7,753 nucleotides of DNA from Verrucomicrobiaceae bacterium. GTDB lineage: Bacteria > Verrucomicrobiota > Verrucomicrobiae > Verrucomicrobiales > Akkermansiaceae. A program made the position numbers and the translations under genes. Positions 5,966 through 7,753 of this stretch are shown here, piece by piece. The notes beneath the pieces are model-generated. The model did not search any database. It saw only the letters and a program-made list of their open reading frames with translations, and had not been told where the DNA came from. The stretch lies in the NCBI GenBank assembly GCA_947372405.1, contig CANBTO010000226.1:1-7753 (forward strand), in the 5' to 3' direction. Each line of letters begins with the position of its first letter. Positions within the stretch are counted from its first letter, which is position 1.

Positions 5966-6238
5966 ATGAATGCCATCGCACGCTGGTCCGACATCCCCGA
6001 ATTCGCCGATGAAGCGGCTGAAGCCCGTTTCTGGGAGAACCATGAACTCGACGGCCGCCTGATGGCCACCTCGGTGCATGAGGCGGATTCCCGAGAGTCC
6101 ACCACCATCACGCTGCGCTTCGATCCCCGCATGCTCTCGCGCATCAAGCGCATCGCCCGCTCGCGTTTCCTGAACTATCAGTCGATGATGAAGCAGTGGC
6201 TGGCGGAGCGCCTGGAAGACGAAATGCGCAAGCTCTGA
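5966..6238 (+). CDS. brnA: BrnA/CopG-type ribbon-helix-helix antitoxin
   Basis: A 90-residue protein with two recognisable parts. The N-terminal half has the toxin-binding CopG-antitoxin (PF12441-like) signature IPEFADEAAEARFWENHEL (about 10-28). The C-terminal half is a ribbon-helix-helix DNA-binding domain: beta strand STTITLRF (45-52), helix one around PRMLSRIKRIARSR and helix two around SMMKQWLAERLEDEM. It would neutralise the BrnT toxin encoded 18 nt upstream, and as a dimer pair bind the brnTA promoter to repress it. The inverted repeat at 5605-5650 is the candidate target. The ATG at 5966 follows a pyrimidine-rich stretch without a Shine-Dalgarno. A VanZ-like gene starts 4 nt after the stop. 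The family call is firm; the gene symbol rests on the pairing with a BrnT-like toxin. Confidence 0.78.
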   Translation: MNAIARWSDIPEFADEAAEARFWENHELDGRLMATSVHEADSRESTTITLRFDPRMLSRIKRIARSRFLNYQSMMKQWLAERLEDEMRKL

Positions 6239-6242
6239 GAGC

Positions 6243-6629
6243 ATGCCGCCGCTCCCAAGGCACCCCGTTGTGTGGCTGGCGGCGTGGCTCGGCTGGTTCG
6301 GCGTATTGTGGTATCTCTCGACTCTCGAGGGCTCCAATGTGCCACAGTTTTTCCCGCAGTTCGACAAGATCGAGCATTTCAGCTACTTCGCGGGAGGCGG
6401 CCTGCTGTTCGCAGGTTGGCTTTTCATGCGGAGGCCGGAGCAGGCGGTTTGGAAAACGATCTTGCCATTGACGGTCGTCACCATCGCGCTCAGCGGCTTC
6501 ATCGACGAATGGCACCAATGCTACACCCCCGGACGCAGCGGTGCGGACCCTTGGGACTGGCTGGCCGATGTGCTCGGAGGCGGTGCAGGAGCCCTGACGT
6601 TCAAGGTCATTCAGCGCCGGCTTCAGTAA
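6243..6629 (+). CDS. VanZ-like family membrane protein
   Basis: A 128-residue protein with four hydrophobic helices (about 9-27, 47-62, 72-87 and 106-121), the normal size and topology for VanZ-like proteins (PF04892). Family signatures are DKIEHFSYF (Asp41, His45) at the second helix and DEWHQCYTPGR (Asp88, Glu89, Gln92, Arg98) followed by DWLADVLGG (Asp105, Asp109). VanZ itself gives low-level teicoplanin resistance, but most chromosomal members have unknown envelope roles, so no resistance function is claimed. The ATG at 6243 is 4 nt after the antitoxin stop, so the gene is probably co-transcribed with brnTA, perhaps only by tight packing. The same gap to the next gene (transaldolase) is about 80 nt and holds a hairpin. 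Confidence 0.82.
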   Translation: MPPLPRHPVVWLAAWLGWFGVLWYLSTLEGSNVPQFFPQFDKIEHFSYFAGGGLLFAGWLFMRRPEQAVWKTILPLTVVTIALSGFIDEWHQCYTPGRSGADPWDWLADVLGGGAGALTFKVIQRRLQ

Positions 6630-6652
6630 CATTCATCAGGGAGCCACAGAAA

Positions 6653-6680
6653 CCCGGCTTTTCACCTTCACAAGCCCGGG
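6653..6680 (+). other. Imperfect hairpin between the VanZ-like gene and transaldolase
   Basis: CCCGGCTT (6653-6660) can pair with AAGCCCGGG (6672-6680) with one bulged C, giving an 8-bp stem over an 11-nt loop. It lies 24 nt after the VanZ-like stop and about 30 nt before the transaldolase start. No T-run follows, so it is not a standard intrinsic terminator. It may shield the 3' end of the upstream message or shape the transaldolase leader. Confidence 0.3.
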
Positions 6681-6696
6681 ACCGCCCGATATCCAT

Positions 6697-6703
6697 GGCA
6701 GGG
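6697..6703 (+). promoter_or_regulatory. Possible ribosome binding site deciding the transaldolase start
   Basis: GGCAGGG is the only Shine-Dalgarno-like stretch next to a start in the window. It stands 7 nt before ATG 6711 but only 1 nt before the in-frame ATG 6705, so it favours 6711. The match to the anti-Shine-Dalgarno is only AGGG, hence modest confidence. Confidence 0.4.
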
Positions 6704-6710
6704 TATGAGC

Positions 6711-7667
6711 ATGAACCAACTCGAACAACTGAAGCAGATCACCACCGTTGTCGCCGATACCGGTGATTTCGAGTCCATGAAGGTCTATCAACCCCAGGAC
6801 GCCACCACCAATCCATCGCTCATTCTTCAGGCCGCCGCCAAGCCGGAATACCGCCACCTCGTCCAGCAAGCAATCACCGAACTGAAACCTGCAGGCCTCA
6901 CCGGAGCGGCGCTCACCGAAGCCATCCTCGACCGCATCCTCATCCTCTTCGGCATGGAAATCCTCAAGATCGTGCCCGGTCGCGTTTCCACCGAGGTGGA
7001 CGCACGGCTTTCCTTCGATACGGACGCTACCATCGCCAAGGCCCGCCAACTCATCGCCGCGTATGAAAAGGAAGGCCACTCACGCGAACGCATCCTGATC
7101 AAGATCGCTTCCACATGGGAAGGCATCAAGGCCGCCGAAGTGCTTGAAAAGGAAGGTATCCACTGCAATCTAACACTGCTTTTTTCCTTCGCCCAGGCCG
7201 TCGCCTGCGCCGAGGCGGGCGTGCGTCTCATCTCACCCTTCGTCGGCCGCATCCTCGATTGGTGCAAGGCCTCTACCGGCAAAGACTACGCCGCGGAGGA
7301 TGATCCCGGCGTGCAGTCCGTCCGCGCCATCTACAACTACTACAAGAAGTTCGGCTATCAAACGCAGGTCATGGGCGCATCCTTCCGAAACAAGGGGGAA
7401 ATCCTCGCCCTCGCCGGCTGCGACCTGCTCACCATCAGTCCCGTCCTGCTCGCGGAACTCCAAGGCTCCACCGAACCGGTCATCGCTCACCTCACGGGAG
7501 CCGAGGCGGCCAAGAGCTCGGGCGAAAAAATCCACCTGGATGAGAAGGACTTCCGCTTCCTCCTCAACGAGGACGCCATGGCCACCGAAAAGACCGCGCA
7601 GGGCATCCGCAACTTCGCGGCGGACATCGTGAAACTCGAAAAACTCATCCACGAAATGTTGGCGTGA
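6711..7667 (+). CDS. tal: Transaldolase, TalB type
   Basis: Transaldolase moves a dihydroxyacetone unit between sedoheptulose 7-phosphate and glyceraldehyde 3-phosphate in the non-oxidative pentose phosphate pathway, in the cytosol. The protein (318 residues from ATG 6711, or 320 from ATG 6705) matches E. coli TalB (317) end to end by recall. Landmarks, numbered from 6711, are TTVVADTGD (Asp16), DATTNPS (Asn34), [10 protein letters not shown] (Glu95), [10 protein letters not shown] with the Schiff-base Lys131, [24 protein letters not shown] and MGASFRN. All core residues that I can check are present, so it should be active. It has its own leader of about 80 nt after the VanZ-like gene. ATG 6711 is preferred for its spacing from GGCAGGG. 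A TGTTAG hexamer (as CTAACA, 7170-7175) encodes Leu-Thr in the conserved NLTLL segment. Confidence 0.96.
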   Translation: MNQLEQLKQITTVVADTGDFESMKVYQPQDATTNPSLILQAAAKPEYRHLVQQAITELKPAGLTGAALTEAILDRILILFGMEILKIVPGRVSTEVDARLSFDTDATIAKARQLIAAYEKEGHSRERILIKIASTWEGIKAAEVLEKEGIHCNLTLLFSFAQAVACAEAGVRLISPFVGRILDWCKASTGKDYAAEDDPGVQSVRAIYNYYKKFGYQTQVMGASFRNKGEILALAGCDLLTISPVLLAELQGSTEPVIAHLTGAEAAKSSGEKIHLDEKDFRFLLNEDAMATEKTAQGIRNFAADIVKLEKLIHEMLA

Positions 7668-7707
7668 GCCACCGCAGTTTGGCACCATCGTCCGACACCA
7701 CCTTATC

Positions 7708-7753
7708 ATGACCGCGAAAACCCTCCTGCTACCGGCCCTCTGCCTCATGGCCA
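7708..7753 (+). CDS. 5' end of a gene for an exported protein (partial)
   Basis: ATG at 7708 opens a frame that runs to the window edge, giving MTAKTLLLPALCLMA. A Lys at position 4 followed by a Leu/Ala-rich core is typical of a Sec signal peptide. The Cys at 12 is not in a good lipobox as far as can be seen. It starts 40 nt after the transaldolase stop on the same strand. No Shine-Dalgarno is visible upstream. The product cannot be named from 15 residues, and a chance frame cannot be excluded. Confidence 0.5.
   Translation, partial: MTAKTLLLPALCLMA

Larger units (their letters stand above)
733..7175. repeat. Eight scattered copies of the hexamer TGTTAG
   Basis: Copies read TGTTAG on the plus strand at 733-738, 2189-2194, 2489-2494, 3075-3080 and 4171-4176, and on the minus strand (plus-strand CTAACA) at 933-938, 4544-4549 and 7170-7175. 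Two are intergenic (733, 2489) and six are inside genes. In genes they appear as Leu-Leu (TTG TTA), Leu-Thr (CTA ACA) or Val-Arg (GTT AGA), using A/T-ending codons that are rare around them. Seven of eight are followed by A or G. By eye, no TTAG or CTAA occurs outside this hexamer anywhere in the window. Confidence 0.6.

Noticed and set aside
7668..7707. Terminator after the transaldolase gene
   Set aside because: No stem with a T-run is visible in the 40-nt gap before the next start.
1..7753. Mobile elements, CRISPR, tRNA or phage genes
   Set aside because: No transposase, integrase, terminal repeats, regular direct repeats or tRNA-like cloverleaf were seen.

Overview
The window is a gene-dense, GC-rich bacterial chromosomal segment with short intergenic gaps and no rRNA, tRNA, insertion sequence or CRISPR array that I can see. 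Several features point to the PVC group, most likely Verrucomicrobiota, by inference only. These are a secreted FG-GAP plus DUF1080 (3-keto-disaccharide hydrolase) protein, a CbiX chelatase paired with a DR2241-type 4Fe-4S protein, and very few Shine-Dalgarno sequences. No single marker fixes the taxon.

Left part (1-2373), minus strand, transcribed right to left: a membrane-anchored NlpC/P60 peptidase, a two-lobed CbiX sirohydrochlorin chelatase, and a DR2241-type Fe-S protein. The last two are known as one fused protein in Deinococcus (DR2241). Here they are separated by one TGA, and the two reading frames are in register with ten sense codons between them.

Middle (2374-5559): a divergent intergenic region of about 205 bp holds three TTCAC units at an exact 11-bp period, resembling a PHO box. 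It is followed on the plus strand by a 607-residue secreted FG-GAP/DUF1080 protein, a six-helix DUF2306 membrane protein, and a small unrecognised secreted protein coupled to the latter by an ATGA overlap.

Right part (5560-7753), plus strand: a BrnT/BrnA-type toxin-antitoxin pair preceded by a long inverted repeat, a VanZ-like membrane protein 4 nt downstream, a TalB-type transaldolase of the pentose phosphate pathway, and the first codons of a signal-peptide-bearing protein cut by the window edge.

The most unexpected signal is not a gene. By eye, every TTAG/CTAA tetramer in the window (eight of eight) lies inside the same hexamer, TGTTAG/CTAACA. The copies are scattered through coding and intergenic DNA on both strands, which suggests a genome-wide iterated short motif.
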